Assembly (NCBI GenBank): GCA_024958715.1
Contig: JANWUS010000063.1
Coordinates: 1 to 64,000, forward strand
Length of the DNA stretch: 64,000 bases
Source of the DNA: Cyanobium sp. FGCU52
GTDB lineage: Bacteria; Cyanobacteriota; Cyanobacteriia; PCC-6307; Cyanobiaceae
Direction: 5' to 3'
Of this stretch, positions 45,390 to 53,606 are shown one piece after another. The notes beneath the pieces were generated by a model, which saw nothing but the letters and a program-made list of their open reading frames with translations, was not told where the DNA came from and made no database searches. The position numbers and the translations under genes are program-made. How positions within the stretch are numbered: position 1 is the first letter of the stretch; the number at the start of each line of letters is the position of its first letter.

Positions 45390-46334
45390 TCAACCGGCCT
45401 GGGGCAGGGCCAGGGCGGAGAGGTCGCGGCGGAACTCGCGGTGCACCGCCAGGTAGCCGACGCCGATGTGCTCAAGCTGGGGCGCCAGGAGCGCATGGGC
45501 CTCGGGGGCGGCGTGGAACGGCAGCGAGGGGTAGAGGTGGTGCTCGGCGTGGAACGGCATGTTCCACATCAGCCGGCGCAGGGGCGCCAGGGTGAGGGTG
45601 GTGCGGGTGTTGCGCAGGCCGTCGGGCTCGAAGGGGCAGCCGCCGTGTTCGGCCATCAGCACGAAGCGCAGCAGCGGCTGGCCGATGGCCAGGGGCAGCA
45701 GCCAGAAGCGCAGCAGGGCATCGGAGCCGGCGGCGATCGAGGCCACGGCAAGCAGGGCGTAGAGCCCGATCTGCAGCCGGATCGAGCGCACCACCTTCGG
45801 CGCCACCGCTTCAGGGATGTAGGGACAGCCCTCGAAGGCACCCACCAGGCCACGGGCGTGGCCGCGGATCTTGCCGATCCACCAGGGAAGGCCGCTCAGC
45901 TCCAGCAGGTAGCTGGCCAGGTTGTGGGGCGGCGCATCCTCCAGTTCGGGATCGAGCCCGATCTGGTGGGTGTAGCGGTGGTGCCACTGGTGGTAGCGGC
46001 GGTAGAAGTCGGCGTTGTAGAAGCTGAGCGCCCCGGCCCCCCAGGCCACGGCGTCGTTGAGCCAGCGGCTCTGAAAGGCGGTGCGGTGGCCGCACTCGTG
46101 CATGGCGCAGAAGCCGAAGGCCAGCCCGGCGCCGAGCAGCAGCAGGCCGGCGAGCCGCAGGGGCAGGGGCAACGCCGCGGAACCCCAGGCCAGCCCGCCC
46201 ACCAGCAGCACCGCCAGATGGAAGGCGAGCTGGCGAAGGCCCGGCCCATCGCGGCGCTCGTTAAGGCGCTCGAGCTCGGCCGAGGGGATCAGATCCCGGG
46301 TGACGGGAGGGGGCGGCGGCGCCGTCGACGTCAA
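45390..46334 (-). CDS. Fatty acid desaturase family protein
   Basis: Histidine boxes HECGHR, HQWHHRYTH and HAEHHLYP. Confidence 0.92.
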   Translation of the reverse strand: MTSTAPPPPPVTRDLIPSAELERLNERRDGPGLRQLAFHLAVLLVGGLAWGSAALPLPLRLAGLLLLGAGLAFGFCAMHECGHRTAFQSRWLNDAVAWGAGALSFYNADFYRRYHQWHHRYTHQIGLDPELEDAPPHNLASYLLELSGLPWWIGKIRGHARGLVGAFEGCPYIPEAVAPKVVRSIRLQIGLYALLAVASIAAGSDALLRFWLLPLAIGQPLLRFVLMAEHGGCPFEPDGLRNTRTTLTLAPLRRLMWNMPFHAEHHLYPSLPFHAAPEAHALLAPQLEHIGVGYLAVHREFRRDLSALALPQAG

Positions 46335-46361
46335 GGCGGGAAGCAGGCGAAAGTTCGATCC

Positions 46362-48461
46362 TCAGCCAGCGCCGCGGCTCGCATGGTCCACGGCGGACGT
46401 TCCGGCGGCGCCATCGAGGGTGCGGCCGACCACCCGGTTGCGGCCGCTGCGCTTGGCCGCGTAGAGGCAGTCGTCGGCGAGCTGCAGGAGCAGATCCACC
46501 GCGCAGGCGCTGCCGCTCTCCGGCCGCAAGATGGCGATGCCGACGCTGATGGTGAGGCGATGGCCGGCCTCGGCGGACGGATGGTGGATGCCGGCGCCCT
46601 CCACCAGCTGGCGCAGCTCCTCACCGACGGCGAGGGCACGCCCGGCATCATGGTCCGGCAGGATCAGGCCGAACTCCTCCCCCCCGAGCCGGGCGACGAA
46701 GCCGGTATTGCGGGGCAGGTGGGCCGCCAGCAGGGCCGCAACCTGGCTCAGGCACGCATCGCCGTGGGCGTGGCCGAGGGTGTCGTTGATCTGCTTGAAG
46801 CGATCAAGATCGATCAGGGCCAGGGCCAGGGGCTTGCCGGCGGTGACCACGGCGACGACTTCGGCACGGATGCGTGAATCGAAACTCCGCCGATTCGGCA
46901 GTTCCGTGAGTGAATCGAGCAACGCCAGTCGGCTGGCCCGCTCGCATTCGAAGGCATGAAACAGCAGACTCAGCAGATTGCTGAGCATTTCGATCCGCTC
47001 CACCTGGGCCTCGCTGAATCGTTGCGTACCGCGCAGACAGATGGAGACCACCGGGGTCGAGACCCCTCGTGATGAGAGGCGAAGCCCGAGATAGTCGGTG
47101 CCGCCCTGCTGGCGCAAATCCTCCAGATAGGCGAAACCCGCCGTCTCCCCATCACCGAGCGGCAGACGCACGATCGGCGCGCGGGTGGCGATGTGGTGCA
47201 GCACGCTGCTGAGATGCTGTGCCGTCTGCAGAAAATCGCGCTGCATGCGAATGCTCTGCACCTCCCCTGGTCTGGTGACATGCCAGATGAACTGGTGGCA
47301 ATCCACCTCCTCCTGATCCGGCAGGAAGGCGAATGACAGGCGCAGCACATCCAGATTCAGGCTCTGCAGTTCGCGGAGGCAACAAAGCATCACCTCCTCG
47401 AAATCGCGCATGCTCGCCCAGTGATTCAGCACATAGCGCTCCAGTGGCATCGGCGCCAGCGCTGCCGTTGGGATGGGCTTGGCCAGCAAGGGCGCCTGGA
47501 CCCGGGCATCGGCCTGCTGGATACGGCTGCTCATTGCGCTCAGGCAGTCCGGCTTCAGCCAGGGGCTGTCGCGCAGGAACGGGGCGAGCTCCGGCCAGGG
47601 CAGCGGCTTGGCGATCAGGTAGCCCTGCAAGGCATCCACCCCCAGACGCAGCAGCAGCTCCAGGTCGCGCTGCTGTTCAACGCCCTCGGCCACGACGGTC
47701 TTGCCGAAACCGTGCACCGCCTCGATCAGGGAACCCACGAAGGTCTGCATCCGGAAGGAGGCGGCGATCCCTCGCACCAGCTGCAGATCGAGCTTGATGG
47801 CGTCGTACCAGGCCTCGCAGAGGCGCCGGTAGTTGGACAGACCCGAGCCGAAGTCATCCACCAGCAGACGGACGTTCAGCTCCTCCATCAGTCGCTGCGA
47901 GACCGAGCGCATGTCGTCGACGCCCGGCAGCTGCTCCATGGCGGCCGTCTCAGACAGCTCGAAGCGGAACAGGTCACGGTCCACCCGCTGGTCGCGCACC
48001 TGGCGGATGAGGGCGTCCTGACGCTCGATCGTCTCGACAGAGCCTGCGCTGATGTTGACCGTGATGTAACGGATGCGCTGACGCAGAGGACCCAGGGCAT
48101 GCCAGGCCTGCTGCACGTCTCCCAGGCGCTGCAAAACCAGCTCATCGAGCCGATGGACCAGCCCCAGCTCCTGGGCGCACTGCACCACCGCTCCGGTGCC
48201 GAGGGCCGCCAGTGCGGGCGAGCGAAAGCGCACCAACAGTTCCATCGCGCATTGGCCGGGGTCGCGCACCAGCAGGATGGGCTGGAAGCGCAATTCGAAA
48301 TCTTCTGCCTGCAGGGCCCCCAGCTGCGCGGCGATGATCGGATCGTTGGCTTTGCGCGTTGGAGCGCCGCCGCTGTGCGGGCCTCGACCTGCTCCTCCTC
48401 TGAGTCGCAGACGGCCGCGACGACCGGAGGGCCGGCGACTGGAAGAGGAAGGAGCTGGCAA
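46362..48461 (-). CDS. EAL - linker/GAF-like - GGDEF c-di-GMP signalling protein
   Basis: EAL-type motifs ELLVRF, FELSETAAMEQ, LLVDDFGSGLSNYRRL, VVAEGVEQQRDL precede GGDEF-domain motifs 'DRFKQINDTLGHAHGDACLSQVAALL' and 'ARLGGEEFGLIL'; start codon uncertain. Confidence 0.92.
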   Translation of the reverse strand: MPAPSSSSRRPSGRRGRLRLRGGAGRGPHSGGAPTRKANDPIIAAQLGALQAEDFELRFQPILLVRDPGQCAMELLVRFRSPALAALGTGAVVQCAQELGLVHRLDELVLQRLGDVQQAWHALGPLRQRIRYITVNISAGSVETIERQDALIRQVRDQRVDRDLFRFELSETAAMEQLPGVDDMRSVSQRLMEELNVRLLVDDFGSGLSNYRRLCEAWYDAIKLDLQLVRGIAASFRMQTFVGSLIEAVHGFGKTVVAEGVEQQRDLELLLRLGVDALQGYLIAKPLPWPELAPFLRDSPWLKPDCLSAMSSRIQQADARVQAPLLAKPIPTAALAPMPLERYVLNHWASMRDFEEVMLCCLRELQSLNLDVLRLSFAFLPDQEEVDCHQFIWHVTRPGEVQSIRMQRDFLQTAQHLSSVLHHIATRAPIVRLPLGDGETAGFAYLEDLRQQGGTDYLGLRLSSRGVSTPVVSICLRGTQRFSEAQVERIEMLSNLLSLLFHAFECERASRLALLDSLTELPNRRSFDSRIRAEVVAVVTAGKPLALALIDLDRFKQINDTLGHAHGDACLSQVAALLAAHLPRNTGFVARLGGEEFGLILPDHDAGRALAVGEELRQLVEGAGIHHPSAEAGHRLTISVGIAILRPESGSACAVDLLLQLADDCLYAAKRSGRNRVVGRTLDGAAGTSAVDHASRGAG

Positions 48462-48601
48462 TGACGGGCGCGAAGGTGTTCAGGGCCTGCACCATGGTGG
48501 CGGATCCTTTGCCTTCTGGCCCCTCAGCCCCATCCACCGGTGGGCTTGGTTGACAGCGAAGCCGCTGACCACATCTCGACGCACACGGCTCTTTCGTCCC
48601 G

Positions 48602-49765
48602 ATGGTTAAAACTGCGTGGCGTGATGTCCTGCCGGCGCACAACTCAGTGGAATCGACAGCCCTGATCGTCGGTGGTGGCATCGCCGGACTGGCCAGTGCC
48701 ATTGCCCTTGGCCGGCAGGGCTGGCGTTGCACGATCCTCGAGCACGATGTCGCCCGTAGCCGCCCTGGCCAGGGGCTGTTGGCACCCCCCAGCGGCCGCA
48801 AGGCTCTGGAGCAGCTCGGGGTGGGCGGCGTCGACAGCTGCAGCGCTCCCATCGACGTCTTCGAGCTCTGTCAGCGCGATGGCAGCACCCTCCGGCGTTT
48901 CCCGATCCCTGGCTCGATGGCTGTGCTGCATCGGGATCTGCTGGAGCTGCTCCTGCGTTCTCTGCCCGCCAGCACCCAGCTGATGCCCAGCCGCTGCGTC
49001 GGCCTGGACACCCGCACCGATGGCTTCCTGGACCCGATCGATACGGAGGGGCGCCGCTGGCGCAGCGATCTCGTCGTGGCTGCCGATGGCGTGGGATCGC
49101 TGTGTCGCCGGCTGCTGTTCCCCCAGGCCCGGCTGACCCCGGAACGCACCACCGAGACCGTGTCGGTGCTCCAGAGGCCGGACCTGGCGCGATCCCTGGG
49201 GATCAGTTGCCGCAAGTTCCATGATGCTGAGGCGGGTCTGGCGCTGGGGTTGTTGCCTTGTCGCGATGGGCAGGGGGTCGTCTTCTGCCAGTTCGCCACG
49301 GCGCTGCATTCCCCGGGCGACGCCGCGGATTTGGCGATGCTGCTGCGGCGCTCTTTCGGTGGCTGGAATGCCTGTGTCGACAGCCTGCTGAGCGACCGTG
49401 ACATCGACCAAGGACGCCTCTGGCACACCACCGATCTCGACCCGCTGCCGCGATTGTTCGCGGGCAATCTGGTGTTGGTGGGCGACAGCGCCCATCCCCT
49501 GCTCACCGTTACCAGTCAGGGCGCATCATCGGCCTTGGAAGATGCGCTGGTGCTGGCCAATGCCCTGGCGGGGGTCAGCGGCAACGAGCCCGAGACCCTG
49601 ACCACGGCCCTGGATCGTTACAGCCGTGCCCGGCTGCCGGTGGTCGCCAAGTTGGTGTGTGAAGGACGCCAGAAGCAGCAGCAGTTCCTGGATCCCCACC
49701 ACGGCGCCAAGGCTGCCAGCGCTCCACTGGTGGGCTTCGGTCTGGAGCCGATCCTTGCCGGATGA
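48602..49765 (+). CDS. FAD-dependent monooxygenase
   Basis: 'ALIVGGGIAGLASAIALGRQGWRCTILEHD' Rossmann motif and 'LVLVGDSAHPLLTVTSQGASSALEDALVLANAL'. Confidence 0.93.
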   Translation: MVKTAWRDVLPAHNSVESTALIVGGGIAGLASAIALGRQGWRCTILEHDVARSRPGQGLLAPPSGRKALEQLGVGGVDSCSAPIDVFELCQRDGSTLRRFPIPGSMAVLHRDLLELLLRSLPASTQLMPSRCVGLDTRTDGFLDPIDTEGRRWRSDLVVAADGVGSLCRRLLFPQARLTPERTTETVSVLQRPDLARSLGISCRKFHDAEAGLALGLLPCRDGQGVVFCQFATALHSPGDAADLAMLLRRSFGGWNACVDSLLSDRDIDQGRLWHTTDLDPLPRLFAGNLVLVGDSAHPLLTVTSQGASSALEDALVLANALAGVSGNEPETLTTALDRYSRARLPVVAKLVCEGRQKQQQFLDPHHGAKAASAPLVGFGLEPILAG

Positions 49766-50973
49766 CGCCCCCCGATCCCTTCGGCGAGCTGTTCGGAGAT
49801 GCATCCGTTCCGCACGAGGCCCTGCGTCGCCAGGCCTTCAACCTGCGCTGGGCCACCCAGCCAGCGGATGTGATTCCGCTCACGGCTGCCGATCCGGATT
49901 TTCCCGTGGCGCCCGCGGTGCGCGAGGCGATCGCCCGCCAGGCGCGGCAAGGGCTGTTCTGCTACGGGCCGGCCGAGGGCCTGCCGGCGTTTCGCGACGC
50001 CTGTTCCCGCTTCAGCGAGGAGCGGCGCCACTGCCCTGCCAGGCCGGAGCAGGTGCTGGCCGTCGACAGTGCCGCCGCCGGCATGCGGCAGGTGTGCGCC
50101 CACCTGCTGCGGCCGGGCGATGAGGCGATCATCTTCGACCCGGTCGACTTCCTGTTTCAGGCGGCGGTGGAGGCCGCGGGCGGCCGGGTGCGACGATTGC
50201 CCGTGGATGCGCTGAGCGGTGAGCTCGCCCTGGACCAGCTGGAGTCTCTGGTCACACCCCGCACACGCCTGCTGGGGATCTGCAATCCGCTCAATCCGGT
50301 GGGCCGGGTGCTGCGCCAGGAGGAGCTGGAGCGGCTGGCCAGCTTGGCGCTGCGCCATCACCTGGTGATCCTCAATGACGAGGTCTGGGCCGACATCGTC
50401 TACCCACCGCACCGGTTCCAGAGCGTGGCGGCCCTGGGGCCGGAGCTGGCGGCCCGCTGCTGGACGGTGCACGGCTTCTCCAAGAACTATGGCCTGGCGG
50501 GGCTGCGGGTGGGCTGCGTGGTGACGCCCGATGCCGCCGCCTGCGCGGCACTGGCGCACTCCAGCCTGGCCAGCACCACGATGAGCGGGGTTTCCACCCT
50601 GTCGCAGATCGCGGCCGTCGCCGCCCTGCAGGAGGCCGACGACTGGCTGGCGGCCTGGCTGCAGCACCTGCGGCGGCAGCGGGATCTGGCGGTGGCGGAG
50701 CTGGGCACGATGCCGGGCACGCGGGTGAGGGCTCCGGAAGGCACCTACGTGCTGTTCCCCCAGGTGGACCACCGCGGCCTGGAGCCTGAAGCCCTGACGG
50801 CGCGACTGCTGGAGCGCCAGCGCCTGGCGGTGGTGCCGGGCTCGCCGCGGTGGTTCGGCCCCGGGGCGCAGGGCCATCTGCGGCTGGTGTTCTCCACCTC
50901 CGAGGCGATCCTGCGCGAAGGCCTCAGCCGGTTGCAGCGCGGCCTGGAGGAGCTGGCGGAGGACAGCGGATGA
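49762..50973 (+). CDS. Class I/II PLP-dependent aminotransferase
   Basis: 'CNPLNPVGRVLRQEELERLASLA', 'ILNDEVWADIVY', 'VHGFSKNYGLAGLRVGCVV'; ATGA overlap with the monooxygenase. Confidence 0.93.
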   Translation: MTPPDPFGELFGDASVPHEALRRQAFNLRWATQPADVIPLTAADPDFPVAPAVREAIARQARQGLFCYGPAEGLPAFRDACSRFSEERRHCPARPEQVLAVDSAAAGMRQVCAHLLRPGDEAIIFDPVDFLFQAAVEAAGGRVRRLPVDALSGELALDQLESLVTPRTRLLGICNPLNPVGRVLRQEELERLASLALRHHLVILNDEVWADIVYPPHRFQSVAALGPELAARCWTVHGFSKNYGLAGLRVGCVVTPDAAACAALAHSSLASTTMSGVSTLSQIAAVAALQEADDWLAAWLQHLRRQRDLAVAELGTMPGTRVRAPEGTYVLFPQVDHRGLEPEALTARLLERQRLAVVPGSPRWFGPGAQGHLRLVFSTSEAILREGLSRLQRGLEELAEDSG

Positions 50974-51506
50974 GCCCAGGATCACGGCCGGGACGCTCGG
51001 CAAAGGACAGGCCCCGCGGCATGGGAGGCGGCATGGCGGAGGGCCCCGAAGCCCAGCTGGTGGAGAAGCTGCGCCGCATCGAGACCCTGTTCGCCCGGGC
51101 AGGGAGCGAGGGGGAGCGAGTGGCGGCGGAGCGGGCCCGCGAGCGGATCCGGGCGCGGCTGGAGGAGCTGGCCGGCGAAGAGCCGCCGATCGAGTTCCGC
51201 TTCTCCCTGTCGGATCAGTGGTCACGCCATCTGTTCGTGGCGCTGATGCGACGCTACGGCATCCAGCCCTACCGCTACCGCGGCCAACGGCGCACCACGG
51301 TGATGGCCCGCCTCAGCCGCAGCTTCGTGAACGAGACCCTCTGGCCGGAATTCCTGGAACTGCAGAGCACGCTCTCGGCTTACTTCGACGCCCTCACCGA
51401 CAGGGTGATCGAGCAGGCGCTTGAGGTGAAGGCAGGCGAGGCGGAGGAGCAGGCCCAACCGGCACCGCAGCTGCCGCCGCAGGATCACCAGGCGTCGTTG
51501 CTGTAG
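50970..51506 (+). CDS. Hypothetical protein
   Basis: ATG at 50970 overlaps the aminotransferase stop; 'EAQLVEKLRRIETLFARAGSEGERVAAERARERIRARL' weakly resembles DUF2786-type N-termini. Confidence 0.65.
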   Translation: MSPGSRPGRSAKDRPRGMGGGMAEGPEAQLVEKLRRIETLFARAGSEGERVAAERARERIRARLEELAGEEPPIEFRFSLSDQWSRHLFVALMRRYGIQPYRYRGQRRTTVMARLSRSFVNETLWPEFLELQSTLSAYFDALTDRVIEQALEVKAGEAEEQAQPAPQLPPQDHQASLL

Positions 51507-51800
51507 ATGGCCAGCAGGCTCCTGCTCCACCCACCGGGGAGTTCGTCGTGAGCCGTCCTGACCCCTGAACGGATCCCTGCGCTGATCGGGGCGCCGGGCT
51601 TTTGAGGGTCCTGGCATGGAGGCTGGATTGGCCGGCCCGCGCCGATCTGGAGCGAAGACTTCGGCTGGCCCATTGCGCCGCAGGGCCTTCAGATCGCTGT
51701 GCCCGGCAGCGTTGCCCTTGACCTGGGGAGCCGATCGGAGGATGGGCAACAGCGCGCGCCTCTGGCTTCGCCTTGGGGTGTGCCGCGCTTACCGCTGCCA

Positions 51801-53426
51801 TCAGCCCTGGCCTGGCGACTGGTCGCGCAGGGCCGGCACATAGGGAATCAAGCCCTTGGCGAAGGCTTCCACCTGAATCTCCAGCGGCAGGGTGCGTACG
51901 TCCTGAATGAAGCCATCCACCTCCAGCATCCAGGGGATCGACGCGTGCTCCAGCAGGCTGGGCAGGCACCAGTTAGGCGCGAAGGGATGGATGCCCAACA
52001 GGTCGCGGACCTTTTTGGAGTGGGACTGGGCGGTGCTGGCGGAGACGCCGAAGGCGTCCCAGATCGTCTTGGGCGTGCAGTGGGGCGTCTGGGAGGGATC
52101 AAAGAGAAAGTTGGCCGACCCGATGGCATGCACCACCCCCGCGCACCAGGAAGGCTCCCGCCCCGTCAGCAGCGGTGAAGGACGCTTGCGGGCCAGAGCC
52201 GCCAGGGCGGCATGGATCAGCTCGCGGTAGTCGTGGTTCAGATGGCTCGTACAGAAGGGATCAATCCGGGCCATCAGGGCGTCGACGCGCTGCCGCAGCG
52301 CCGCTGGCACCTTCGGGGCAGGCTTGTCGGCAGAGGTTTGGGACATGCCGGCGTTGTTCTGCGACTGGTACGCATCGCCAGTCTCTCCGCTGGGATGGGT
52401 CACACCGATCAGCACCGGCAGGGTCATCCCGGCCACCTTGAGGCGGAAACGGCGGCGGCGCGGTGGGATGGCCTGCTGCCACAGGCCGGCCAGCTGCGGT
52501 TCGGTGTCCAGCCATTCGCACAGGGCCAGGGCGATCAGCTCCAGACGCCAGACGTCCATCCGTCGCGGCGGCATCAGCATCCGATCCGGCTCGACGAGCA
52601 TCACGGTGGGGAAGGCATCGCCGTCGGCCACGGGCCACCCGTGCTGGCGGATCTCCCGCAGCAGGCCCCTGGGCATGGCGCTCTGCGCTTCGAAGTTGAT
52701 CACCCGATAGGCGGGAAACAGCGCCATGGCCTGCCCATCACCGGCGTCCAGCCGTTCGGCCGCCTGCACATAGCGGCCGTAATCCTCGACCGAATCGAAC
52801 AGGATCACGCCATGGCTCTCCCCCTGCTGCCCGATGATGCAGCCGCTCCAGCCCCGGATGCCCAACGGGATGCAGGTGACCTGAAACAGATGGCCGTCAG
52901 TGGGAAAGCGTCGCCACGGCCGCCGGTCGTAGAGCGCGGCGGCCACCTCAAAGAAGCCCTGCACCACCTCAGGGGTGACGTCCTGGGTGAAGTAGGTGGT
53001 GAGCGCCTCCAGCCCCCGCGGCGCGTCGGCTGGGGCGACATGCTCCCGCAGGCTCTCGGCCACCGCCGCCAGGCGGGGCGTTTTCCCCTGGGCCACCAGA
53101 ACGCCCGGCAACAGGCCGGGAACCAGCTTCAGCAGCCTGGAGCTGTCCACCACCACCCGCTTCGGCTCGCCCGGCCGGCAGGGGGGCTGGGGCTCGTGGC
53201 GGGCCTGGGTGATCGCCTGCTGCAACACCTCCAGGGGCCGCTGCGGATGGCCCGGCACCATGGCGCGCACGGCGCCACTGGCATCCACCACCAGCACCAC
53301 CAGGGGGCGATAGCGGACGCCATCCTCGCCAGGCACCGTGGCGGGCAGGGTCACCAGGCCGATCTCCCACACCGTGGCGTGAGTGGCGATACCAAAGCCA
53401 CGCGGCCGCTGGTCAGGGCTGCCCAT
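51801..53426 (-). CDS. DUF6930/DUF6398-like hypothetical protein
   Basis: 541-aa ORF with 'FCTSHLNHDYRELIHAALAALARKRPSPLLTGREPSWCAGVVHAIGSANFLFDPSQTPHCTPKTIWDAFGVSASTAQSHSKKVRDLL' C-terminal domain; divergent from hsdM. Confidence 0.7.
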   Translation of the reverse strand: MGSPDQRPRGFGIATHATVWEIGLVTLPATVPGEDGVRYRPLVVLVVDASGAVRAMVPGHPQRPLEVLQQAITQARHEPQPPCRPGEPKRVVVDSSRLLKLVPGLLPGVLVAQGKTPRLAAVAESLREHVAPADAPRGLEALTTYFTQDVTPEVVQGFFEVAAALYDRRPWRRFPTDGHLFQVTCIPLGIRGWSGCIIGQQGESHGVILFDSVEDYGRYVQAAERLDAGDGQAMALFPAYRVINFEAQSAMPRGLLREIRQHGWPVADGDAFPTVMLVEPDRMLMPPRRMDVWRLELIALALCEWLDTEPQLAGLWQQAIPPRRRRFRLKVAGMTLPVLIGVTHPSGETGDAYQSQNNAGMSQTSADKPAPKVPAALRQRVDALMARIDPFCTSHLNHDYRELIHAALAALARKRPSPLLTGREPSWCAGVVHAIGSANFLFDPSQTPHCTPKTIWDAFGVSASTAQSHSKKVRDLLGIHPFAPNWCLPSLLEHASIPWMLEVDGFIQDVRTLPLEIQVEAFAKGLIPYVPALRDQSPGQG

Positions 53427-53606
53427 GGCAGGGAATCATTGGGCCCAGATTTTCCCATCGTTCGGCACCAGGGTCACCGCCAGCCCTCCGATGCGTCAGT
53501 GGCGGCGACGGTGGCTCGACGGGAACGGTCGAGATGAGGGCTGGGAGTGGGGCTTTCCGCTCCCTAGCCTTGGCCAGCTCCAAAGCCCAGCGCTCCGCCA
53601 GAGCCC

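Noticed and set aside
51507-51800. Several short ORFs in the gap before the DUF6930-like gene
   Set aside because: No recognisable motifs and composition not clearly coding; left unannotated.
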